Positions 35,649-45,639 of a stretch of DNA of 64,000 nucleotides are shown here, in pieces. How positions within the stretch are numbered: position 1 is the first letter of the stretch; every line of letters starts with the position of its first letter. This stretch comes from Tricholoma matsutake. Taxonomy: Eukaryota; Basidiomycota; Agaricomycetes; Agaricales; Tricholomataceae. The stretch covers positions 7,812,001-7,876,000 of the forward strand of contig AP026548.1 of the NCBI GenBank assembly GCA_026075535.2, read 5' to 3'. Under the pieces are notes generated by a model. That model ran no database searches, was not told the origin of the DNA, and saw nothing but the letters and a program-made list of their open reading frames with translations. The position numbers and the translations under genes were made by a program.

Positions 35649-36500
35649 ATGTCTACCGAACCCACCGCATCGACCAAGGAGATTAGAATCCAAACCCCCT
35701 CTGACTTCACAGGGGACCGAACGAGAACTGCAAAGTTCTTACAAGAAGTAAAACTCTATTTGAGAGTGAACCACGGAATCTACGACACCGATGAAAAGAA
35801 AATCATCTTCGCATTGTCATTTATGAACGGAGGAACCGCCGTGCCCTGGGCACAGACATGGGCAGAGAAGGAAGACCTAGGAGCATGGTCAGCCTTCAAA
35901 GCGGTGCTCAAGATAGTGTTCACGCCAATTGACGAAGCTGGCAGAGCCAGAACCGAGATGAAGACACTGAAGCAGGGACAGGACCTGGAGGACTACATTG
36001 CACAGTTCTGAATCCTGCGAGAAAAGGTGGGAATCAACGACGATACCACCCTGATAGAACTCTTCATGGATGGGTTAAACCCCAAGCTCCTCGAGAGGAT
36101 CTTTAACATGGAGATGATCCCAACAGCGCTGGAGGGGATGATCAATGCCGCCTCAAAGTACAACGGACAGTGGAGGAGAGCAAAGGCCATAACAGGGAGA
36201 CTGCAGGAAGCTTTGACAAGGAAGCTGCCGAACTCCAAGGCAAAGGAGACCCCACTCGAGATCAACCAGCTCTCCTACCAGGAGAGGATCGAACATATGA
36301 AAAAAGGATGGTGCTTTGTGTGCCATCAGACTGGGCACAGAGCATCCAAACACAAGAAAGGGGAAAAGAGGACCGAGGACCAGCCACCCCTGAAGAATAA
36401 AAGCAAGGAAGCCTACTTGAAGATCCGAGCGATCATGAAAGAACTCGATGAAGAAGAAAAGAAAGGAGCTCTTGCCACAATTGAGGACGAGGGTTTTTAA
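35649..36500 (+). pseudogene. gag: Gypsy gag with one nonsense codon
   Basis: One frame from MSTEPTAST to 36500, interrupted by a single TGA at 36009-36011 where arginine would fit (QF-stop-ILREK). It includes a typical gag core (TPSDFTGDRTRTAKFL, then LKQGQDLEDYIAQF) and a zinc-knuckle-like CFVCHQTGHRASKH in which the final cysteine is missing. Pol begins 17 bases downstream in another frame, implying frameshifting or reinitiation for pol expression. Confidence 0.9.
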
Positions 36501-36517
36501 AGAGGTGGCCTGCCTCG

Positions 36518-39500
36518 ATGCCAGGTACCACTGAACTCTCTGTCTGCTCTGTACTACTAGCCACTTTGAAGAATCAATCTATGTGTTTAGATGTCAAAGT
36601 TCTAGGAGCAGGCAGAGGGAAAGCCATTGAAACCGAAGCCCTACTCGACTCTGGAGTGGGAGGGATATTCATGAGTCATGAATTCGCGGAGAGCAGCGGA
36701 TTTGAGCTGCACCCCCTGGAGAAGGTGATCAAGGTCAAGAACGTGGATGGAACCCCAAACAAGAAGGGGGAGATTTCCCACTATGCCAGGGAACTCCTGA
36801 TGATCAACAGAAGAACCTTTCCAACGACCTTCCTCATTGCAGGACTGGGAAAGGAATCAGTCATCTTGGGCTTGCCATGGCTCAGGAGAATCAACCCAGT
36901 AATTGACTGGAGAATTGGAACCTTCCAATTCAGGACGAATGACAAGACCCATCCTGAATTCTCACATGGAAGAGGAAGAACCCTTATCGGTAGGGTACAA
37001 ACCAAGAAAACCAATGATGAACACTTGTCATGGCATCGGAAGGGAACCGAGCAGAAGAAGAACCCCTTAGACATGATGAAGGAAGAACGACAGGCATGGT
37101 GCCGAGGCATCATTGCTAGAGACCAAGAGAAGCTCACCCTCAAGAAGAAAGCTGCTGAGGAAGAACAAGCACAGTGGAAAAGGCTGGCAACCAGAGAACT
37201 GGAGAAACTGGCTGCCAAGAAAGAAGAAAGATGACTGGCATTGGCCCGAATAGTTGCGAAACAGAGGGAAAAGATTACCCTGAAGAAAGAGAAACCGACG
37301 AACAAAGAGCGGCAAATAGATTGCCGAAGAATCGTCGCCAAGGCAAGATTAATGGGGGGAGCCCTCCATGCTGAACCAAGAAGAAGCAAGATGCTGGTCG
37401 AGACAAGAAAAGCGACGATCAAAGAAATCGACGATGAAGAGATCGCAATCACGACTCTTCAAGATGCGGAGCCCATAGGGCCACAAGACGAAGAAGACAC
37501 TGGGAAGGAAAACCCAGCACAGGCAAGCCACGAACAGGCAATGGAACAGGCAATGGAACAGACAACAGAACGGACACCCGAACAAGAAATTGCAGACGAT
37601 GAACTACTGATCGCCTACATTCGAGGAGAACCCATCATTGGAATATTCGAACCGGCTAAGATGCCACTGACAGAGGAGTACGATGAGCCAAGATACAGAT
37701 ACTCCCAGAAAACAAGGACAATCTCTCGAATTGTGAAGGCAAAAGGATCACCGCAATATGCATATGGACAGAATATCTGGATTAGGGCAAAGACATCGGT
37801 CTCTCAACACCTGACACACAAGAAGGATGGAGACCCCGAACAGAAGACCCTAGATGAACTACTCCCCAAACAGTACAAGGAGTACCGACGGATATTCGAA
37901 AAGGAAGCATTGGAACGATTCCCAGAATCAAGACCCTGGGATCACGCAATCAAACTGAAACCGGACTTTGCAGCAAAGGATTGCAGGGTTTACCCGTTGT
38001 TGCCAGCAGAACGAAAGAAACTCGACAAGTTCCTTGATGAGAGCCTGCAGAAAGGATACATCCGACCATCGAAATCGCCCATGGTGTCGCCATTCTTCTT
38101 CATTGCAAAGAAGGACTTGGACGTGCTACGACCCTGCCAAGATTACAGGTACTTGAATAACAGAACGATCAAGAACACCTACCCACTGCCGCTGGTAGGA
38201 GACCTGTTGGACAAACTAAGAGGGGCAAAATGGTTTACGAAATTGGACATCCGATGGGGATATCACAATGTCAGAATCAAGGACAGAGATCAATGGAAAG
38301 CAGCCTTCAAAATGAACAGGGGGCTGTTTGAGCCAACGGTGATGTTCTTTGGATTATGCAACTCACCGGCAACCTTCCAGGCAATGATGAACGAGAAATT
38401 CCGCGACATGATCAGAGAAGGATGGCTCGTGATTTACATGGACGACATCCTGATATTCTCCAAGAATCAGAACGAACACCAGGTGCTGCAAAGACTGGCA
38501 GAAAACGACTTATACCTGAAACCAGAGAAATGCAAATTCGACGTCCACAAAGTGGAATTCTTGGGTCTGATCATCTGACCCAACAAAATTGCCATGGACA
38601 ACACGAAACTGGCAGGTATACAGGATTGGCCAACCCTGACAAATGTAAAGGCAGTCAGATCTTTCCTGGGACTTGGAAACTTCTACAGGAAGCTTATCAG
38701 ACATTTTGCGGAGACAAGCAGGCCACTTAATGAACTGACGAAGAAGAACAAAGCGTTCGACTGGACAACGGAATGCAAACAGGCTTTTCAAATGCTGAAA
38801 AGGAAATTCGCAGAAGCCCCAGTACTGCTGATGCCAGACCCGACAAAGCCATTCACGATCGAATCAGATGCCTCAAAACATGTGACAGGAGGAGTGCTGA
38901 GACAAAGGGACACGAATGGGGACTGGCACCCATGTGGATACATATTGCATGCGCTAACACCAACGGAACGGAACTACGAGATTTACGACAGGGAGCTACT
39001 AGCGATAATATGATTGCTAGAAACCTGGAGACACTACCTAATGGGTTCAGAACACCCAGTGGTAATCCTGTCAGATCACAAGAACTTGACGTACTTCTGA
39101 ATGGCACAGAAACTGAACAGACGACAGGCAAGATGGAGCTTATTCCTATCAGAATTTGACTTGCAAATCGTCCATGTGCCTGGATCACAGATGGTACAGA
39201 GTGATGCGTTATCATGGAGAGTGGACCACATACCAGAAGAAGACAATGATAATGAAGACATCACGATGCTGCCAGAAACAGTATTCATGAAATTCATTGA
39301 CACTGAAATGCATGACTTACTCGCAGGGAGTATCATGAAAGACGACCTGGTGAAAAGTGCAATCAAGGCGCTGAAGACCAAAGGAACACTGCCGATAAAT
39401 TCGGCATTGAAAGACTGGAAGATAGAAGACGGCCTTCTATTCTTCCAAGACAGGTGTTACGTCCCTGACAACGGAGAACTGTGGAAGAGGCTGGTGCAAA

Positions 39501-40747
39501 AGTACCATGAAGGAATAACCAACGGACACCTGGGACAATGGCAGACTACCAAAATGATCAGAAGGGACTACTGGTGGCCAGGAATGATGACATACATCAA
39601 GAACTATGTTTCTGGATGCACTACATGCCAGCAGATGAAGGTCAACACCCACCCAATGACACCCCCACTGCAACCGATCAAATCCGAAGCAACGAGACCA
39701 TTTGCAATGGTGATGACAGATTTTATAACCGACTTACCAGAGTCCGACGGTTATGATGCACTCATGGTCATGGTAGACCATGGGCTTATGAAGGGGGTAA
39801 TTTTTATCCCTTGCAGGAAAACTGTGGATGCATTGGGAGCGGCCACCCTCTATCTAGACAATGTCTACAAACAATTCAGCCTCCCAGACAAGATCATCTC
39901 TGACAGAGATCCCAGATTTGCCTCGCAGCTGTTCCAGGAGCTAGGAAGACTGCTCGGAATCAAGCTGGCAATGAGCACAGCATACCACCCCCAGACCGAT
40001 GGGGAGACAGAACAGGTGAACCAGGAAGTGGAAGTATACTTATGGATCTTCTGCTTGAACAACCAGGAGAATTGGAAGCACCTCCTCCTGACTGTGGAGT
40101 TCACACACAACCAGAGAATGCACTCCATACAGAAGAACTCCCCGTTCTACCTCATGATGGGCTATGAGCCCAAGGCGATCCCACTCCCCTACCTGAAGAC
40201 GAACATACCGGCCATAGAAAAACGAATAGTTGCACTGCAATGGGCCCGAGATGAAGCGAAGGCAACTCACAAGTTGGCCAGACAAATGATGGTGGAAAGA
40301 ATGACAAGGCACTTCACCCCATTCAAAGAAGGAGACAGAGTGTGGCTAGAAGCAAAGAACCTCAGAACAATGCACCAAACAAAGAAGCTTGCACCGAAAA
40401 GAGAAGGACCATTCTCTATTGAGAAGGTCCTGAGCCCACTCTCCTACCGACTGAAGCTGCCAGAACAGTGGAAGATACACCCAGTGTTCCACGCAGCGCT
40501 CCTCTCCCCATATAAAGAAACCAAGACACATGGACCAAACTTCCCAGAACCACCGCCCAATCTGATAGAAGGCGAATCAGAATATGAAGTGGAAGCAATC
40601 ATCGGACATAAGAAGAAAGGAAGGACCATGCACTTCTTAGTGAAGTAGGTCGGATACCCGACCTCGGAGAACTCATGGGAGCCCGAGGGAAACCTGAAAC
40701 ATGCCGAAAGAATTCTAGGAGCATATAAACGACAGCGATGGCTGTAG
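36518..40747 (+). pseudogene. pol: Gypsy pol: PR, KE-rich spacer, RT, RH, IN, chromodomain
   Basis: A single frame with stops at 37232 (TGA), 38576 (TGA), 39011 (TGA), 39098 (TGA) and 40646 (TAG). Domains: protease (ALLDSGVGGIFMS, about 36640-36680), a long Lys/Glu-rich spacer (37000-37600), RT with LVIYMDDILIFS (about 38430-38462), RNase H ([12 protein letters not shown], about 38860), integrase zinc region (HLGQWQTTKMIRRDYWWPGM, C..C near 39615), core MTDFITDLP, SDRDPRFASQLF, GETEQVNQ, then a chromodomain (YEVEAIIGHKKK, FLVK-stop-VGYPTSENSWEP). Each TGA sits where arginine is expected; the TAG replaces tryptophan. No frameshift was seen. Confidence 0.93.
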
Positions 40748-40757
40748 AGGTGGAACC

Positions 40758-41114
40758 ATGCCCACAGGGATTGAGATCCTCGCCATCGTCGCTGGCATGA
40801 TCCTGGCTGTAGCCACAGCCCTGACCTTTGTATTCTGCCTCTATGCCATCTTTTGACCAAGACCTGAACCCCCGATTACAGACATCGAATTCTCCATTCT
40901 ACAGAACCCTATAGAGAACCCATCTCTCTACGAGATCACCACCCCGCTGACACTACTGCCTGAGGCAGCACGAACCAAAAGAACCCGATTGTGGTCCAAG
41001 TTTGGACACAAGTTATTCCTCCATCGCACCCCTCGACCCCAATCCATTCATCTATCCAGACCACATCCAACCAGACCCCGGAGAAGGAACGAAGATATTA
41101 TTCGAAGTCAGTGA
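40758..41114 (+). pseudogene. Third small ORF after pol, predicted single-pass membrane protein
   Basis: It starts ATG at 40758, ten bases after the pol stop, and ends TGA at 41112-41114 just before the polypurine tract. It is 118 codons with one internal TGA at 40854-40856, again a likely CGA. The N-terminal 32 codons form one long hydrophobic stretch (IVAGMILAVATALTFVF), a good transmembrane or signal-anchor segment. The rest is Pro-rich and then strongly basic (HPTRPRRRNEDI). It lies where env sits in errantiviruses, but I see no resemblance to any envelope protein. Function unknown. Confidence 0.55.
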
Positions 41115-41137
41115 CTTCGAAGATAGAGAGAGGGTGA
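41115..41137 (+). other. Polypurine tract region with TTCGAAG palindrome
   Basis: AGATAGAGAGAGGGTGA lies directly before the 3' LTR and is the expected plus-strand primer. Just upstream, CTTCGAA flanks AGTCAGTGA in inverted form (about 41100-41122), a potential small hairpin overlapping the end of the third frame. Confidence 0.7.
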
Positions 41138-41813
41138 TGTTATGATTTTCTGTTATTGTAACCCACGACGACCAGACGTACACTGGCAAGACCAGGTACT
41201 TTAATTTTCTCATTCGACTCGACTCACTTCCGACGGGAGACGCTTTGATGCATGGTGACTCCATGCACCCAAACCCACTCCCACACATGCTGTGATACGA
41301 CAGCCTCCTGACATGAGGTCCGTGATGTCGGACTCTCATGATTGACATGCTGCGCTGCAGCACTCTGTGACATCGGACTCCTCATGCTAGGCATGAGGCT
41401 TACTGTTCTATTGTTCATTCTATATTTACTTGACAAGGATCTCGTATTCCGATTGGACAATAGACATTCTCTGAACCATATATAAGCTACAGTAATATGG
41501 CCTGTATTCCTTAGCTTGACCTAATTCAATCAATGGTCTTAGACTCAACCTGAACACTCAACAGCTTAGGAAGCCCCTAGCTGTGATAACTCGAACTTGA
41601 CAGTTGGAAAGCCTCCAACTGTGATATACAAACCGACGGTCTACTCAGAAAGCCTCTGAGTATGGATAGCCGTGACAACTTGAGGAAGTACCCAAGTGAA
41701 GGCAGGAAGCCCGAAACACTAGGAAAGTCTCCTAGTGCGATACGAGACAGTTGGAAGGCCTCCAACTGTAACATACGAAGCCAAGGCTGAGTTAAAGACC
41801 TATAGTCTTAACA
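41138..41813 (+). repeat. 3' LTR of full-length gypsy
   Basis: Starts TGTTATGATTTTCTG and ends AGTCTTAACA, 676 bp. Apart from the 78-bp module difference it is nearly identical to the 5' LTR; the changes I see are mainly C/T and G/A. It is followed by the TAGTC duplication. Confidence 0.92.
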
Positions 41814-43852
41814 TAGTCATAATCTTGTAATCTTTCTCAGATGGTGACCTCGGACCTCCTTTAAGGCTGCAGTAGCATCCAAGCATGGATTACGAGCATT
41901 AGCCATCCATGAAGACAGTGTGCATGAAGCAGGTTTGGAAGGGCGAGACCTCTTTGCCAAATTAGCTGGTGGAACAGGCATCCAGGTTGGGGTCATGAGT
42001 CCTCAGATGCTACAATGCCTACGATTATCAAAGTATATCAAGAATATCAAGTACAAACACCTTGTACAGTGGTTGCTCATTGATGAAGGTCACTTAGTTG
42101 ATGAGGAAAGCGGGACATTCTTGACGGTGTATAGATCCATTACCAACATGCGAGCTAGGCTCCTTTCAACAACTGTGTGGGCAGCAGTGACGGGATCTGC
42201 TACTCCTGAACATGCACAAGCTATTGCAAAATATCTAGGGTTCAAGCCTGGGCACTATGTCAATGCATGATACACCATAGACCGTCCAACTATCAAATAC
42301 ATACCACGATTTTTCAAATATCCTATATCTGGGAATACATTCCTCGACCTCAGCTTCCTTGTCCCATTTGGAATGAAATTGGTACAAGAAATTCCATCAA
42401 CTCTCCTCTTTGCGACTACAATTAATTCCAGATATCGCATAATGCAATTTCTTGATCGTTTGATCCCACCTACAATCCCAGACCGACACAATGTCATCAG
42501 GCTGTATAATTCCCTCATGCCAATAGACTATCGGAAACAGTTCCTCAGTGATATCCAGGATGGGTCAGTATTGCGCATCAGGATTGCAACAGACACATGC
42601 ACGTATGGACTGGACATTCCAAATCTCCAGCATGTTGTCCTGTTTGATATGTGTCCATCCTTTGAAAATCTCAAACAAAAGATTGGGTGACCAGGACGTG
42701 ATGGTCTTCCTGCCAAGGCAATAACATACGCACCTTCGTGGGTTCATGATGTACCCTTAGCAGATGGAGAGAGCCTACGAAAACAAGCCACTGAGGACAG
42801 GAAGAGACACGAGAAGTTGCCAGCTGTCATGCAACAGTGGTACAATCCGACACCTTCTTCATGCTCACAGGCTGCAGATCTGAAGTACAATGGAGAGGCT
42901 TTTGTTCAATGCCCCAACTGTTGTGTTACCTGTGATCCCGATCCACAACAGAGCAGAGATCTGGCAATGGTCCAGACTTGGGTCAATTATTTTGAGGAGC
43001 TCAACAAGAAGGAACAATTGCACATCAAACCGTTACATTCTGATGGTACCTACCACCCCTTGGAGAAGAATATGAAAGAGTCACTTCTTCAGATGTTGCA
43101 GCATTGGCGAGGGCAGAAGTGGGCTGTGATCAGAGGTTCACAGCGAGGCATACCCAGTACCATGTTCCTTCCACACAATATCTTGCTCCATATTGTGGAG
43201 CATGCACATGTCTGTTCAGACCTTGACCGACTGTGTGTTATATGCGAAGGATGGAACAGGTTTGCAGATTATGGCATTGAACTCCTGCAATACCTAGGAA
43301 AGATCATGATGGGATTCAATGAACTTTTCAATGAAAGAGAGGCAGGGAATAGCAGAAGTGATGATGTTGAAATGGCCACACTTGAGCCAGAGGAAACTCC
43401 CACTGCTGTGATAACTAGCACTGAACCAGTATTCACTGCCAGCCAGAGCCGTGTTCACCTGGTTCTTGGATCCAACCTGGTGGTCCCATCACCAACTAGG
43501 TGTACCACCTTGAAACGACGTGCATCTCCACTTCACTCCATGTCCACAAAGAGAACAATATTTGATTATATGCAAGCCAGAATCTTCTAGAGATCTATTT
43601 TGGAGGTATAAAATTATACACAGTCAACTATTTGCAGACAATGACACTCTGAGACCATTTATCTACACTTCCTTCACCAGAATAGAAGCTAGAAAGCCAT
43701 TGTGGAAGCCATAAAATGACCACAACATCAAATTTGCTCATGTTTATCAAATTTCAGCAACTGTCAAGCTTTATGCAAAGCACTGTAATACACTACCTTT
43801 AACAATCTCCACCACTCAGATTATTTTCATGACCATTTATTCTCAGGATATT

Positions 43853-44134
43853 GCTTGCACACACATTTTTGGCTGGACTCAAACCAACTCTTTTAACACT
43901 CCACCAAAAAATAAGTAAATTGTAGGATATTCCAGAGCTCAGTTACTAGTGTAAAGTCGACTACAGGATCATGTAAAAATGTGGCCTGGTTGTTGAGATA
44001 TGGCTCACAGAAAATTCATGACTGATGTGTGCGAAAGTTCATCAACATCACGTGACAGCCAACTTACTCGGACCGGCCACTGAGTTTGCCATCAAATTTC
44101 CAAATTTCAGATAAAAATTGTGGCCAAATAGAAC
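43853..44134 (-). repeat. Right terminal inverted repeat of helicase element
   Basis: The reverse complement of the left arm, starting GCTTGCACACACATTTTTGG on the plus strand and ending near GGCCAAATAGAAC. The outermost bases have decayed relative to the left arm. Confidence 0.85.
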
Positions 44135-44137
44135 TAA

Positions 44138-44594
44138 ATGAACCTAATCAGACAAGAAATGAGTGAGATACAAGACTTTCATTGTAGATGTGCTAAAAAA
44201 AGCATACCCTAAAGCGGTCACGTGCGCCAAATATCAACATCTCTTGGGGGGGAGAGAAGTCGATATTTGGTGCATGTGATAACTTTAGGGCGCCCCCGAA
44301 GTATCATCAAATTTCAAAATTTCAATACAAAGTTTGTAACTGATCAATAATAGTTTGTAATGAAACTATCAATAAGACTTTGTAATGGATTGTATTGAGG
44401 GGTTACCGGTAATTTAGATAGCCGGATGAAAAATTTCCTTTTATACTCGAAATCCGTGTCTCGGCTAATTTTTCAGTCCCACGGTTAGCAAAGTCAGTAA
44501 TTTTTGTAATGGTTGCACAGAACTTACTGACTGTGGGGAAAAAGGAAATGTTTTTCTTATACCACTGAATTTTTCCTTGATTCCTGGTATGAAG
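44138..44594. other. Satellite remainder and unassigned insert end
   Basis: 44138-44185 continues the satellite unit interrupted at 33804 (ACAAGAAATGAGTGAGATAC). From 44200 to 44300 an inverted pair (ACGTGCGCCAAATATC and GATATTTGGTGCATGT) surrounds a CTCTTGGGGGGGAG core. The rest is AT-rich with three TTTGTAATG-type words. No gene is seen. Confidence 0.5.
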
Positions 44595-44628
44595 AACGAG
44601 TCTTACTTAACATTGTTAAGGACTCGTA

Positions 44629-45142
44629 ACTGTGGCAGATAATGAATCGTACTCACACGGCATTGCAGCAAGTAGGATCATCGCCTGTACTAGTTCGGGG
44701 ATGGTGATGTTGGCAAGCATGAGGTGCTCGAACTTGTCAGCCATCTTAGCGATTTCTGGTGCAGGATTCACAGCTGGGATTTTAATTGCTATTGCAGACC
44801 TAAAGTCAGAAAAGACTTGGGAGGGGCCATCGACACCATAGTCAGTGCAAATAAGGTCCAACACCTCCTCAGCAGTGTCCTTTGTGTTGGCACGCTGCCA
44901 AATGCAGGGGGCCAGGTGGAGCACTAGGCTACCAATAGCCTGGTCATTTTTGTTGCTCCAGGTCTGGAGCTTGGCAGTAGCATTTGTCGCTGTCAAGGGA
45001 GGCGCCAGAGGCAGTTTGAGTTCTGCCCCACTAGTTATTTGCCAGAGGCCCTGAGACCTGAGCCACGCCTTCATTGAGTCAGCCCATTGAATGTAATTTG
45101 ATCCGTCGAAAGTTTGAATGAGTTTCTCAAGAGTTGAAGACA
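44629..45142 (-). pseudogene. gag: Ty1/copia gag (5' segment)
   Basis: Minus-strand frame starting MSSTLEKLIQTFDGSNYIQW at 45142: the typical copia gag opening. It continues MKAWLRSQGLWQITSG, a DQAIGSLVLHL segment, and ends LLAAMPCEYDSLSATVT where the 13-kb insertion begins. Its continuation is at 31591 downward. No LTR is visible upstream; instead a hAT-like end lies at 45208. Confidence 0.85.
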
Positions 45143-45207
45143 TGATTGTTGTGAAGCAGCTGTAAAAGCGCTCAATCAGCTTCTCACTCATCAAAACACA
45201 TTTAACG

Positions 45208-45420
45208 ATGTCTAGTGTATGAAAGTCCGGTTCATCGAACCACAAAAAAACCGAAACCAGACCGAACCGAACTGCAGTTCAGTCTTTTTCCAGTTGTGGT
45301 TGCCCTTATTTCCTCAGTCCAATGGTTGCAGTTACAATGAATTGAATACTTATTTAAAACCGATTGAAACCAGTTCTAACCGGTTGCAACCGACTATACT
45401 GTACATAATATAATTTAAAT
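45208..45420. mobile_element. hAT-like end fragment
   Basis: TAGTGTATGAAAGTCCGGTTC at 45208 closely matches the left end of the hAT-like element at 46323. The following 200 bases carry ACCGGTT/AACCGGT-type words as in that element (ACCGATTGAAACCAG, AACCGGTTGCAACCG). I could not find a matching right end, so it is probably a truncated relative. Confidence 0.5.
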
Positions 45421-45639
45421 ATAAGTAAATGTGTAGTAACTAAAGTAAATGTATAGTAACTAAAGTAAAGTTGTATGATGGCCAAGGGAAGGAACCATAA
45501 AAAGCAAGGGTTTATATACCCTGAGGTTGCGCACAGACCATTTGGTCACATTTGCACAACCAAATGAAAAAAGTAGTGCCACTTTTTTCTTATTCCCATG
45601 GCTGCCAAACCAACAATGCAACCACATGTCGCCTACATC

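Larger units (their letters stand above)
34611..41813 (+). mobile_element. Full-length Ty3/gypsy with TAGTC target duplication
   Basis: It has direct LTRs, gag, pol and a third small frame, and identical TAGTC at 34606-34610 and 41814-41818. It is structurally complete: the coding frames are interrupted only by six TGAs and one TAG. The chromodomain-type C-terminus marks it as a chromovirus-like gypsy related to family A at the left end of the window. Insertion was into the 58-nt intron of the helicase gene, same orientation. Confidence 0.95.
34321..43590 (+). pseudogene. RecQ-like SF2 DNA helicase, split by gypsy in its intron
   Basis: Exon 1 is 34321-34599 (MDNEATEVSS start; motif I is IATSQGKT; motif Ia LIVPTKVLVEQQ). 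The intron runs 34600 (GTGAGA) to 41865 (TTTAAG) and contains a 7.2-kb gypsy; without it the intron is 58 nt, a normal fungal size, phase 0. Exon 2 is 41866-43590, 575 codons: motif II WLLIDEGHLVDEE, motif III AVTGSATP, motif V IATDTCTYGLDIP, motif VI near QKIG-x-PGRDG, then a CPNCCVTC cysteine group. In-frame TGAs at 42268-42270 and 42688-42690 both sit where arginine is expected, the second in the arginine finger motif VI. Encoded length would be about 667 residues. Such enzymes unwind DNA 3' to 5'. The copy is inactive. Confidence 0.85.
33805..44134. mobile_element. Helicase-carrying TIR element (interrupted by gypsy)
   Basis: It is bounded by inverted repeats at 33805-34087 and 43853-44134, about 283 bp each and roughly 95 percent alike by eye. 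The outer end reads GGGTCCGTTCGGCCAC on the left; the right end is more diverged by transitions. TAA flanks both sides (33802-33804 and 44135-44137), and the satellite continues on both sides of the site. Without the nested gypsy and its TSD the unit is about 3.12 kb. It contains one gene, a RecQ-like helicase, and no visible transposase. GGG ends plus a 3-bp TAA duplication resemble PIF/Harbinger, so Harbinger could move it in trans; that is inference. Confidence 0.75.
31592..44628. mobile_element. 13-kb composite insertion inside copia gag
   Basis: The copia gag frame ends after SATVT at the right edge and resumes before the ALTFKHVKDSI segment at the left edge, so everything between is inserted. 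The borders are inverted: TACGAGTCCTTA at 31592-31603 and TAAGGACTCGTA at 44617-44628. The right border is also one arm of a hairpin (ACGAGTC..CTTAAC/GTTAAG..GACTCGT, 44595-44627). The insert holds a satellite (31604-33804), a helicase unit (33805-44134) and about 480 bases of unassigned DNA. TSD length is ambiguous (TA or TAC). Confidence 0.6.

Noticed and set aside
34321..43590. Telomere-linked helicase gene marking a chromosome end
   Set aside because: No telomeric repeats occur in the window and the gene lies within its own inverted repeats; subtelomeric origin cannot be shown.
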